DNA of 64,000 nucleotides from Polytrichum commune. Taxonomy: Eukaryota > Streptophyta > Polytrichopsida > Polytrichales > Polytrichaceae. Both the position numbers and the translations under genes were made by a program. Where the stretch lies: the NCBI GenBank assembly GCA_950295325.1, contig OX485806.1:24676001-24740000 (forward strand). Direction: 5' to 3'. Of this stretch, positions 1 through 10,902 are shown piece by piece; within the stretch, counting starts at the first letter, position 1; every line of letters begins with the position of its first letter. Under the pieces are notes generated by a model that was given only the letters and a program-made list of their open reading frames with translations, did no database searches and was not told where the DNA came from.

Positions 1-729
1 AGCACAAGTATTTGCTAGTTATATGGCATGTCACTCTAAGTTGATGAAAGAAATTTATAAAATCGATGTCGAAGCAAATAAAGAATAATATAGTTATAAG
101 ATTTAAATTTTAAAATAATATATTTGTATTTAATTTAATTTAATTTAAAAAATATATATAGATTTTAAATTATGTAGATTTTGTGATAGTATTAAAAATA
201 TTAATATCATTTATAATTCTATTAAAAACTAAATTTTTATAGAAATTCATATTTTTTGTATGAAGTATATAATGCTTGTGAAAATATTTTATTTTTGCAC
301 TAAATTTGTCATGGTTTTATCTATACATTTAAAATATCATATTCGGGTGTAAATCACATGTTTCTCCTTAAATTTATGTTTTATGGATATCCGCCAAAAT
401 TTGAATAAGTATTACATGAGCGTATTGAACAAATTGTTGGCCTCTTTTTTCATATTCGGACTTGATTGCAGCAAGTACGTCTACAACTTGCTCTCATAAA
501 ATAAAACAAAATGACTAAACATGAATTGACAAATTTTGACCTTACTTTTTAGTTCATTAATGATCTTCAAATTTGATAGAATTTCTTGTTTGATATTGGA
601 TATTTAAAGTTGTTTTTATTTCATCTTCACGATTGCAAATTTAAAAACATATCCAATACCAAACATTAATATTTACAACAAAAGACTAACTCCATATAGT
701 TTCATATGTTATAAAAAAAATATGAACAT
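1..729. other. AT-rich intergenic DNA
   Basis: I see no gene, RNA or clear repeat here. It is strongly AT-rich with poly-A and poly-T runs and no long open frame. Confidence 0.6.
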
Positions 730-737
730 TATTTTAA

Positions 738-1859
738 GGGGATCGCTATTTCCACACCTTTTTTGGCTAGATTCACACCTTTTTGCCGGTTCGGTTGCCG
801 TGTCACTGAGGCGCTATATATGAGATTCTTCATGGTGTATCCGGACCGTTGATCCACCAAGGCCCATCCAAGGGCCTCAATGATCCTAGGTGGCGGTGGG
901 GTGGGGGGCGGGGGTGATGCTTGCCACCAAGGCGGGGTGGGGCCGTGGGCCTCATGTCTTTTTTGGGGAGGCCGGATTTAGGGTGGTGTCGGGCCTAGTG
1001 GCTAGGCGGGCCCAGTAGCTAGGCCTACTTATTATATAACTAGTTGGTTAGCCTTACTCTACTTACTAAATAACTAGTTGGTTAGCCTTACTCTACTTAC
1101 TAAATGACTAGTTGTTTACCCTTACTCTACTTACTAAATGACTTGTTGGTTATCTTTACTCTACTTACTAAATGACTAGTTGGTTATCTTTACTCTACTT
1201 ACTAAATGACTAGTTGGTTATCCTTACTCTACTTACTAAATAACTAGTTGGTTACCCTTACTTATTACTTAATAGTAATAATAGTTGGTTATTACTTATT
1301 ACTTGAAGTTAGGTATGGACACCTATAAGTGTTGAGATATAATAAGATTACACTATCCTACTTAGTGTCACCTACATTACATAATCTATGTATCATCCCT
1401 AACAACTAGTCATTTAGTAAGTAGAGGAAGGGTAACCAACTAGTCATTTAGTAAGTAGAGTAAGGGTAACCAACTACTGTAGTCATTTAGTAAGTAGAGT
1501 AAGGGGAACCAACTAGTCATTTAGTAAGTAGAGTAAGGCTAACCAACTAGTTATTTAGTAAGTAGGCCTAGCCACTGGGCCCGCCTAGCCACTAGGCCCG
1601 ACACCACCCTAAATCCGGCCTCCCCAAAAAAGACATGAGACCCACGGCCCCACCCCGCCTTGGTGGCAACTTGCAAGCACCACCCCCGCCCCCCACCCCA
1701 CCGCCACCTAGGATCATTGAAGCCCTTGGATGGGCCTTGGTGGATCAACGGTCCGGATACACCATGAAAAATCTCATATATAGCGCCTCAGTGACACGGC
1801 AACCGAACCAGCAAAAAGGTGTGAATCTAGCCAAAAAAGGTGTGGAAATAGCGATCCCC
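738..1859. mobile_element. Foldback DNA transposon (non-autonomous)
   Basis: The ends are inverted copies of each other: GGGGATCGCTATTTCCACAC at 738 recurs as its complement ending at 1859. The arms stay nearly identical for almost 300 bp. They then run into tandem ~34-bp units (core CTAGTTGGTTA...TTACTCTACTTACTAAA), about seven in the left arm (1029-1262) and about five in reverse in the right arm (1397-1565). The unpaired loop is only about 130 bp. The element is flanked by a perfect 8-bp direct repeat, TATTTTAA, at 730-737 and 1860-1867, a typical hAT-type target duplication. There is no credible transposase gene inside, so it must be mobilised in trans. Its long arms could form one very large hairpin. 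Assignment to hAT rests on duplication length only. Confidence 0.85.
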
Positions 1860-1867
1860 TATTTTAA

Positions 1868-3215
1868 ATTCTGTTATATTTTTATTTTACATGTTATACT
1901 TGACAACATACTATCATATCAACAGTTTGACAATCTCTTATATTAATTATGATTTCATATGTTATACCTGAAAAAAGAGCGATAATCTGATAAAAATTAA
2001 AAATAATACTATATTATGAATCACATTTTTTGTGAGAATATCATCAAATCCTCACAAAAAACCCAAAAATATAATATCAAAATAAAAAATTTCATCGCAT
2101 ATCTCTTGTGGAACTCGGAGTGAACGAGTATAATAATGAGAGGGTGGTTTTTATATATGTTTGAAATCCTAAATCCTAATCGAGAGAGATATATAAATAG
2201 TGAACATTCGTCTCATTATTTATGGTTGCTAAATGTACGATGAAGATGTGAAGTTCATATTTTTCCCTTGTCGAAAATGCATGGCTGTCAAACATTCGCT
2301 ACCTAAAAATATTATGAAATTAAAATAAGATGTTATAAAATGTTTCATCTTCATTTAAGTTGAAGGGGACAATCTTAATTATTGATTCATACATTATTTG
2401 TAGATAATCTAATATAGATATTGGATGCCAATTCATGTAGGTCTTATATTTCTCATAAAATTAAGATGCTATAAAAACAAGTTTTTTCGGGATGGCCATT
2501 TCTCACAAAGTAGAATGAAAGTTTGAAAATCATTCATTAGGCCTTCATCAACCAGGGGTACTAGTGTAGTAATTGGTTCACCCTAGTCAACTTAAGGGCC
2601 CTTGGCTTGTGATATGAAAACTTTTTGTCAAAAACATGAACACAAAATGGTTAAATATATGTTTCACGTTTTCAAGCCTTGTTAAAAGGAAAAAAAGAAA
2701 AAAAGAAAAAGGTAGGATTTGACCAGCGAAAAAAGTAGAAACCATGTGAGAACATCTATAGAGTGTTTTTTATTCATTTGCAAGAAAAATTATAGAAACT
2801 TTGGATCTACCATAGCCTACTTAAATTACAAAACATGTGATTTTATATAATTGAGCATAAGGGGACAATCCCCAATTTAGGTTTGAGGTAGAAAGAAATT
2901 AGTATGATAAAAATAATAAAGGATTTAGAAAGAAAAAGAATGAGTATTGTCACATATAATACATATTGGGTGAGAGGTATGCTCATATGTGACAATTCAC
3001 TCACCCATGTTACAAAACGCGGGGATTGTGGATGACATAATCCCCATGTAATTCCAATCTCATTGTTACTCATGTCTTCTTAAGTTTATGTTCTTAGTTA
3101 CAAGTTGTGCCATACAAGACCACTCAAATACAAACGGCCTATTGAGAAGAGTGACCACACTTCAATTGACGATTTCCCCAGAATTATACCAGTGTCTCGA
3201 CATGTATATATCACA
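1868..3215. other. AT-rich intergenic DNA
   Basis: No coding region or structured RNA is supported. The short open frames are AT-rich and lack plausible composition. There is a purine run near 2690-2712. Confidence 0.5.
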
Positions 3216-3365
3216 ATACCGTAGAGGGCGCTCTATTCTATCTTTACTAGTGCCGAAATGGAGTTTCCGCGGAATTAAGAAGGCCTCAACCAATGTAGGA
3301 TTGACACGTTGCAAAATCTGAGGGGAAAACAATAATTTTCCGGAATAGAGAGCCCTCTATGGTAT
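3216..3365. repeat. Small inverted-repeat (MITE-like) element
   Basis: A 23-bp arm at 3216-3238 (ATACCGTAGAGGGCGCTCTA...) is the complement of 3343-3365 with about two mismatches, giving a 150-bp element with a central spacer. It lies about 430 bp before the first coding exon of the next gene, so it may sit in that gene's promoter. No target duplication is evident. Confidence 0.55.
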
Positions 3366-3790
3366 ATGGTTTCTTAAAGTAAAAGTTTCGGAAGCCAGAT
3401 AAGGGTGACCTTTTTGGAAGTGTTGAAGGGAATTTGCAAGAGTCAGAGGCAGCAGACTCGGAGACGGTGCGAGATGATGTCCCGCTTGGAAACCACGCAT
3501 TAGGGTTTCAATTCTTACACTCCATGAAGCAATGTGCTTGCGGGAGGAGGATTGGCGACGAGGCAATACAATAGCAACAAATTCAGGGAGAGGCTCAGGA
3601 GGCCGTTGAGCAATCTGGGGTAGAAGGAGGAAGAGGGCAGAAGAACAGTGCTACACTAGGGGTAGAGGGAGAAACAGAATGCTCAGGAACTCCGCCTCGG
3701 GGATTTACATGTGAGTTTGCGGATTTGATCAAGGGTGAAACATCCCTCCCCCACGCCAATATTGTTGACGTCGTCTCTCTCTCGGGGAGT

Positions 3791-6054
3791 ATGAATCCCG
3801 AGACTGAGCGGAGGTTGGCTGCGTTGATTATGGAGGAGGCGAACATGATGCGGCAACGCGCCGAGAGGGACGGAGTGAGTGCGTACCTTGCCAAGCCCGT
3901 CGTGAAGGCGCGACCAAACAGACAGTTCCTCGGTGCCATGATGCGGAGTGTTCAGCATGGTAATATAGGGTTCTTCTTCTCCGTGTGCTTGGAACCTTGA
4001 ACATTTGTATGTTGTTCATTAATTAGGGTATGTTTGGCAACCTTGTCTAATTAGAAGAGAAACCTGTGTTTGCTTGGCTTTTGTAGCCCCTAGTTGTTGT
4101 GCATGCAAATACCTCGCAGTGTTTCAGGTTGTTCATTTGGAACTTAGTTGGTGCCCGATAATAGAATGTAGAAATAAATCGGAAACTTGAGAATTTCAAG
4201 AATCTTTACCACCTAGCGAGGTTTTGTGTACTTATCCGAGTTCTTGAAACCCCGAACAATGTATTTTTTCCATTAATTAGGGTTTGGCAAAGTTCTCTAA
4301 TCAGAAGAGAAACCTGTGTTTGATTGCTTTCCCGTAGCCCCTAGTTGTAGTGCATGAAAATAATCCTTGCAGTTTTGGAGGTTGAAACGTTGGAGCTTAG
4401 TTGGTGCCCAAAAACAGAAATTAGAAAGAAATAAAAAACTTGAGAGCTTCAAGAATCTCTACCACCTAGCAAAGTTTTGTGTCCTTCTCTGTGTTCCTGA
4501 AACCCCAAACAGCTGCTTTCCCATTAATTAGGATTTGGCAACCTTGGCTGATCAGAAGAGAAATCTGTGTTTGGTTGGTTGATATTAGTCCCTAGTTTGT
4601 TTGCATGCACAAAACACGCAGTGTGGGGGTTGAAAGCTTTGAGTTTAGTTGGTGCCTGAAAACAGAAAGTAGGAAGGAATTGAAAATTTGAGAACTTCAA
4701 GAAATTCTACCACTTAGTTATTTTTTATAAAACAGAAAATTGGTTTGTGGGCTCGCTCCCTCATAAGTGCACCGGAAAACCTGAACTCCATGTAAAACTT
4801 GGGATTGAGCGTTGGAGTTTTATGTCCGGAACCCAGGATCATCTTCAGGGAGCATACAGTTTTCCAAATCATGTTCTATTTTGTGTTTAGAAATTATAGT
4901 CCGGAAGTGTTATTCTTGAATGCTAACGAGCTGAATTTTTGGTCACAGCCAATCGTTTAGTGGAGGTAAATGACATGTGGCGGCAACGATCAGTTGAGAT
5001 GGAGCACAAGGGGAAGAGTGACAGCAACTCACATAGAAGTAGGAACAACCGATCTGAGGAGCAGTCACCAGATAGGGATCACCAATCAGAGAGAGGTAAT
5101 CGTGGCAAGGAAGCATATAGTGATGTGTCTGATTGCGATGATGATGGTTTGAAAGATGAAGATATCGAAAAGTGGCTGCACTCAAGGTATTGCACTCTTC
5201 ACTTGTTACCTAGTTTTCTGTATTTTCCTCTTTACATGTGTCTGTACCTATCAGCTATTTGCAGAGACTATTTGCTATGGTTGTCCTGGCTGTTCAATTT
5301 TGAGAGGATGGCATGCAACCTTGCTTCTATGAGCTGGTATGAAGTGAGAGCTTTTGAAGGGTGGTTTAAACCCAAGAGCTTAACCCAGAACCCATGTGAA
5401 CTTGGAGGTTGCCCCTGGGGAAGTGTGGGCAGCTTGTTGCACCCGTTCAAGGTGTTCACCTTTGAAAGGAGGCAGTAGTCTTTGAGGTCTCTCTAATTCT
5501 CTTGATGTATGTTTCGGGATTACATGTAGAGTTCGACCAACTTGAACATGAAGCAACACCAGGAATCATGCGGGTGGCTATGTGGGAGCCATTTTTTAAA
5601 ATTTTTTTAAAGCTTCTGGGTTCAAGTTATGTGAAAAATCCCTTGTGACCTTCTATTTCTTAGTGCTAACTTGCCCTTGCCATGTCATTTCGGCAGAGTG
5701 AAAAGGGGTCGCGGAGTGGTGGGGTCACGCATGGATGAACCGGGACCCTATTGTGCTAGCAAACTAGCACTAGGTTCGGAATCTCGTCTGAAGGAGGATT
5801 GGGAAGATCGCATTGCCCGCCCAGTTGCTGGACCCTCACAGAGGCCAAAGAGTGTTGCACATGCTGAATCAGACTCGGGTAGGGAGAGGCAAAAACATAG
5901 GAAAGGCAAGAAGTCCTCGAAGGGGGATTCTTCTGACAGGATTAGTGCTGATAACGAAGAGAAGAAACAGCGGCAACGCTCAAAAGAGAAGAGAAGGAAA
6001 GACAAGAAGAAAGTGCGAGAATCAGAGACTGGAAAGAAGAGGAAGAGACATTAA
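3791..6054 (+). CDS. Basic Lys/Arg/Ser-rich, probably nuclear protein
   Basis: Three exons splice in frame: 3791-3959, 4949-5186 and 5697-6054, giving 254 residues. Donor and acceptor sites are canonical GT/AG and phases match, for example ...VQH-A-NRLVEVNDMWRQR across intron 1. The N-terminal ~80 residues look globular or helical (ETERRLAAL...AERDGVSAYLAKP, then RPNRQFLGAMM). A polar Ser/Arg/Asp stretch follows, then a short motif RGRGVVGSRMDEPGPY, then a Lys/Arg/Ser/Glu tail ending KKRKRH. The tail resembles nuclear localisation signals and RS-like low-complexity tails, so a nuclear role with RNA or chromatin is plausible. I do not recognise the family well enough to name it. The open frame continues upstream of the chosen ATG to about 3575, so an earlier start or extra exon is possible. 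Confidence 0.75.
4018..4735. repeat. Three decayed ~240-bp tandem repeats in intron 1
   Basis: The unit starts near CATTAATTAGG...TTGGCAACCTTG, runs through GAGAAACCTGTGTTTG, TAGCCCCTAGTTG and TTAGTTGGTGCC, and ends near CTACCACCTAGC...GTTTTGTG. Copies lie at about 4018-4262, 4265-4510 and 4515-4735, each diverged by substitutions and small indels. They fill most of intron 1 of the basic nuclear-protein gene. Confidence 0.75.
5370..5600 (+). mobile_element. SINE-like tail fragment in intron 2
   Basis: The stretch with CCCGTTCAAGG, GAAAGGAGGCAGTAGTC, TCTCTAATTCTCTTG, TTTCGGGATTACAT and ATGAAGCAACACCA recurs at about 58200-58410 with the same order and orientation. There it follows a 5S-rRNA-derived head. 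Here the head is missing or unrecognisable, so this is probably a truncated copy of the same family. It lies wholly inside an intron. Confidence 0.6.
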
Positions 6055-9000
6055 ACTGTATCAGAGACATTTTTCCATGAATGTTCTGGGCACTGCAGTT
6101 GGTCATTGGTGATAATGCCCTGCTTCCATACAAGTTCTGTGGATTGTGTGCCATGGTTATCCAAAAACCAACTGGGTTCCTATGTAGTGCATATTCTTGC
6201 TTGAAAGACAGAGTTCTCTTGCAACCATGATAATTAGAAGGTGCTGATATTGTAAAAGGAGCAGTAGCTTATGGGGTTGAAGAAATCATACCTCTGCCTC
6301 TCCTCAGGTATCACGATGTACTCCCTTACTCCTCCAGAAACGATGTACATAAGCTCAACCTCCCTGTTACCTGTATCCTATCATTCCCATTGAATTGCGG
6401 AAATGCAGACAACTCTAAAAATTGTAGAGCAGACACAGCAAACAGGTCTGGAGGAAACATGCAAAGAGGAGCTGCTTGCCTCAAGTTACTTAACTTTCTT
6501 TTGACAAGATAGATTTGAAGCAATGTGCTTCTCCATTGTATTGTCCTTTTTTTTAAGAACACATCAAGAAGTGCAAAGAAGTAGCCTCTAGGTTACCCAT
6601 CTTTGCTCATCCATTTCTCTCAGCCATAGGGAGGTGTAATTACCTAGCTCTTTAACTCTCAAATTTGAACGCATTGTATTTTGGGTTGCACGTGGAGCTG
6701 ATTAGAAATCAGGAGCTTATTTGCTGCATTCGATCTAGTGTTTTAAAGAACATGCATTTATATATGTGAAGGCACTAGGAGATGGCCATGGAGAGGTGGA
6801 TTTCGGGATGTGATGATGTGTCTTAAGATGAGGAGACGCAATATCTCCATGGAGTACCACTACCTGGAGCTGACAATGATTATGCCCTCACGATTTTCAT
6901 CAACAAGGTAATTATTTCTTGGCTTCCAAAAAGGTTGGCAACATTTCTGTAAGCTTTGTAATGGACAAATTCTAGCAGTAAAATGAATATTGTAGGATGA
7001 AGTGTTGCTGCTTGAGTAGACTTGTTACTTGTCCACCTTATGAGAAGTATGTGCTTAAGTTTGTCCATCCATGTCTGGTCATTGATATCAAATGAGAAAC
7101 TTTCAGTAGTGGGTCCTTTTTAGCGAATAAATGGTAGATTAGTTGTTAGTGGTGACAAAAGAAGAGGCTGGATCTCATCACAAAACGAATTCAAGTCTAT
7201 GGAGTTCTTTGATTTGTACAAGAAAGACACCTGGTATCTACCAGTGATCAATCAAAATCGGAGAGTATCCATGTTTGGACTCCTGTAAATCTTTGCCAAT
7301 ATGTCTATCAAGGTGAATATCCATCACATATAACATTGTCTTTTCCATGTTGGCCTCATCTAACAAGGTGCACTTGCATTTTGAGTAATCTTTCAAGTTT
7401 CCTTCACGTCTCTTGACTCCATGTGAGCTAACAAGTGTGCAATTGAAAAAAGCAACGATCCTGGGAGAAAACCTCTAGATGCATTCATCCTCACTGATAT
7501 TTCAAGTTCACAAGAATTGCTATGTATTTCCATTGTATGCAGCCCTCCAGAGATCGAATGGAACACATGATGTGCACATTAGCAAGTCGCTTACTTTGGA
7601 TTTGAGACTCTGGACAAAATTTCGTCCATGTTCATGAAAACAGCTGATCGTCTTAAGAATTTAAAATTAGTGGACGATGATCTAAGATTCTTGTAATCTC
7701 TTAGAAACTTCTGTTTAATGGAATATGGATGGTTGGGTTGTCTTTTGCTTACCAAAACATGATTGTAATTTGTATGCATCCCATTATGCTGATTTATTAT
7801 ACCCATTATTTCCCATTGCTCTGTCCCGCATGAACTTTTGCATCCACATTCCTCTGAAATCATGTTCAATTGTAAACTACTGCAGACTTGAGAATTGTGG
7901 AGCTTGACAACTTGCAGGCTGTCATTGGACCAACAAATGGGGTTTAGATGATTGTTTGCTCCAAAACCCAGAATGGATATGGGGCTGAATTATGTCATAT
8001 GTGGCATTAGATTTGATGACCAGCATGGATTTCCAATTAGGTGGGGTCACAATAAAATTGCATCTTCTGAAAACGAAGATTTTGGTGAGATGAGCTTGTG
8101 TTGCTACTAATAGAATGTATCCACCCTCTTGACCTGATATGATTAGTTATTAAGCATTTCTACATGTGTGTATGTATGTGTGTGTGCATCATTCAAATGA
8201 TGTATCACTTGAATTAAGTGTGCAATACATCTCACTATATAATAGCTTATGTGAATTATTTATGAATTTTTGGGATCAAAATCTTATACATGGATTTTTG
8301 GCATGTCAAGATGTTGAACTTAGATTTCAATTACATAAATATTACCCATAGTGATTTGTAGCAAGTTCTCTATAAATTTGATAGAACATACTTGACCACA
8401 ACAGGTTTCATGGTATCATATGGAAGAATTTATAGTTACCTATGCTACCTTGACTTTTAAATGTGAAAGTTAACACCACACACAAATAATCCATTTATCA
8501 TTGCATTTCTCCAACTAAATTAAAACATGCGTAAATAAAATATAAAATATTTAGAAAACATGTTTGTATTTTCACTTCCTCTTAGAGCAACCCCATGAGC
8601 CTTGCCACCACCAACCATAAAATACCAATCTCAAATCCTTTTGGAGATCATCACTATGTCCGGTCTAGCCATGAATTCTCAAACCCTACTAGGAGCTCAG
8701 CATGCCCCCGCCATTATGAGCTGCAGTCAATACCAAGACGACACTTATGTTCTGACAAACCATGAAAGTAATATCTAGTCTACCCTAACTTCCGTAATAT
8801 CACCCTTTGTAATGTCACTCCCTCTCTTATATTCCAAACCCTAGGGAACATATGTGCTTAGTTCAAATTTCCCTCCTTGTTGTCACATTTATCTCTCATA
8901 TATCACAAGTTTTGACATTAAAATAATATATCAAAGGTTTTAAACCACACGTTTGCATGCATCATGTTGTCATTATTATCATTAATGTTATTATTGCAAT

Positions 9001-9816
9001 GTTGATTTTGTGTTGTTGAATGATGTCACATGCTCCACTAATTCTATATTATCACACATCCAAGTTAACATTGCAGATTTCTTTAATATCATGTGTGATT
9101 TGATTGGCAACGACATGGTATTTGGGGGGTTAGAGTGCATTGAGAACACTTGTGGTGAGGCTGCCTGTACTCGCCATATAGTTCAATCTTGGCGGGCTAT
9201 TGAACTTGGTTTTAGTTAACATATTTTGAACACAATTTTTATGATGTATGTTCTTGGATCCATCTATCCACATACAACTCAAATATAGGTGGTTGATTAA
9301 GAGAAGTAAACGAATTAGGGCACATCTACCTTAGTCTCAATCACATAAACCAAATAAAAATCTCCTTGCAAACTATTGCGTCACAAGGGCTTAATACTTA
9401 ATTAAAGGGTTAGATTATTCCCAATTACTTAGGGTTGGTTTAGACTACATGGAAGGAGTGCACCGGTCTGTCAATAATTTCCACCCAAGACAAGGCTATT
9501 TGAGGCAATGGTTGGTATGATGGACAAGATGAAAGACACAATTTTAAAAAATGCCTCAAGTTGGTGATCTTTGGAGGTCAAGTTTCTTGTCCGAGGGTTT
9601 GAGGTTGCCCAAGAACCTTAACCTCTAGAGAACTCCCCTAGCGAAGTGTTGCCATGTTGGCATCTATGTCATTTTTTCATCCATACTTGAAGGTGTCTAC
9701 TAGAGAAGTCTTGAATGTAATGGAAACCCCGGCGGTGAAGAACCCATTTTGTAGCCAATCATATTGCTCCATTACCCTAAAATTCTTGACCGATGTATAT
9801 CTTCATTGTATTCTAA
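6055..9816. other. Intergenic region with repeat fragments
   Basis: I find no supported gene. The first part is probably 3' untranslated sequence of the preceding gene. A fragment at about 9245-9345 (GTTCTTGGATCCATC...CGAATTAGGGCACAT) matches the 3' part of a repeat family seen near 39.1, 50.9, 51.6 and 53.1 kb. The remaining short open frames are AT-rich and unsupported. Confidence 0.5.
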
Positions 9817-10114
9817 GGGCATGTTCACACATGGTCCTGAGTCCCAAGTCCCAAGCATGACATGAACGCCTACATGGCAACACTTTTTGGAGGCGAGGCT
9901 TAGGACTTTGTGTTGAGAGTTGGATTGATAAAAAAAACTAGACCCAACTCTCAACACAAGTCCAGCGAATATTTGTGCATAAAACAATCAAGATTCAATT
10001 ACAATGACAATCAACCATATTTTAACGATCCCTTGAGGCTCCAAAGCTGTGACTTTGCCTCCATGTTGGGGCTTGCTAACATGTGTTGGCTTGGGACCCC
10101 ATGTGAACCGGCCC
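9817..10114. mobile_element. Tourist/Harbinger-like MITE
   Basis: The left end GGGCATGTTCACACATGG is matched by the complement of the right end, GGGCCGGTTCACATGGGG. The 298-bp element is bordered on both sides by TAA, the 3-bp target duplication typical of PIF/Harbinger elements. Inside, 9910-9960 holds a near-perfect hairpin (TTGTGTTGAGAGTTGG and its complement around a short loop). It has no coding capacity. The superfamily is inferred from the duplication and the GGGC terminus. Confidence 0.65.
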
Positions 10115-10720
10115 TAAGGTCGAGGCGTCCATATTCGACCAACTCTCATTTAACCACTCACTAGGATCATGTAATGCCGACATGAATAAGATCCATATTT
10201 TCAAGGCCAATGAAGCTAAGGTTTATGTGGCGGCTGCGGCGGCTTGTGATTGAATACCCCCGTAAGAATTTTGACAACTGTTGTAGCCATGCATTAGCAT
10301 TCAAATAAGCAGCTATGGGTTAACCTATAAATTGACTATGTGTGACCCTAGCTTTACTACTTCGGAATTTATAGCAATTTCCATAATTCCAAAAAAAAAT
10401 TGAATAATTTTTCTTTGCATTCTCCTTAGAAATTTGTTTCTCTTGGCTTGAAGAAACACCCATTCCCCACTAGGACCCCTCCTAAACAGATGCAAACCCT
10501 CTTATTCCATCGGTTATAGATGCCTCAACCTTAAACCGGCCCTTGAATCTCTGACCGTCGGTCACGGTAATAAGGGCAAGTACGGTGGAAGGGAGGAAAG
10601 CACGGTGGCAGGGTTGTAAGTATGGGAAGGGAACCCGTGTGGGTTGCCGCTCCCTTCCCCTTTTGTTCATCCAGGGTGATGGAATGAGCGAGGGACGGCG
10701 CTCGTTGGCCAAGCCGATAT

Positions 10721-10735
10721 CTTATCCGCTTATCC
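10721..10735 (-). promoter_or_regulatory. Two I-box (GATAAG) elements upstream of psaD
   Basis: CTTATC occurs at 10721-10726 and 10729-10734, that is, GATAAG twice on the complementary strand, about 170-180 bp before the psaD start codon. GATAAG I-boxes are known light-responsive elements in plant photosynthesis promoters. Presence is seen; function here is inference. The upstream DNA is more GC-rich than its surroundings. Confidence 0.35.
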
Positions 10736-10902
10736 TTCGCTCGCTCGCTGGCTCGCCTCGTCGTCCTCGTCGCAGCTCCGCAAGAAAGCCCTCTTCATAT
10801 TCCACCATCCCACACCATCTCCTCCGAGCACCCTTGTAAGCCAATCAATCAGCCCCGCACTCGTCCCCTGCGCCTCTACCCGTCGCCCCTCCAGCTCCAG
10901 CT

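Noticed and set aside
1635-1946. Open frame of 103 codons on the plus strand
   Set aside because: It lies in the right arm of the foldback element and beyond; the Pro-rich translation is a by-product of the inverted repeat.
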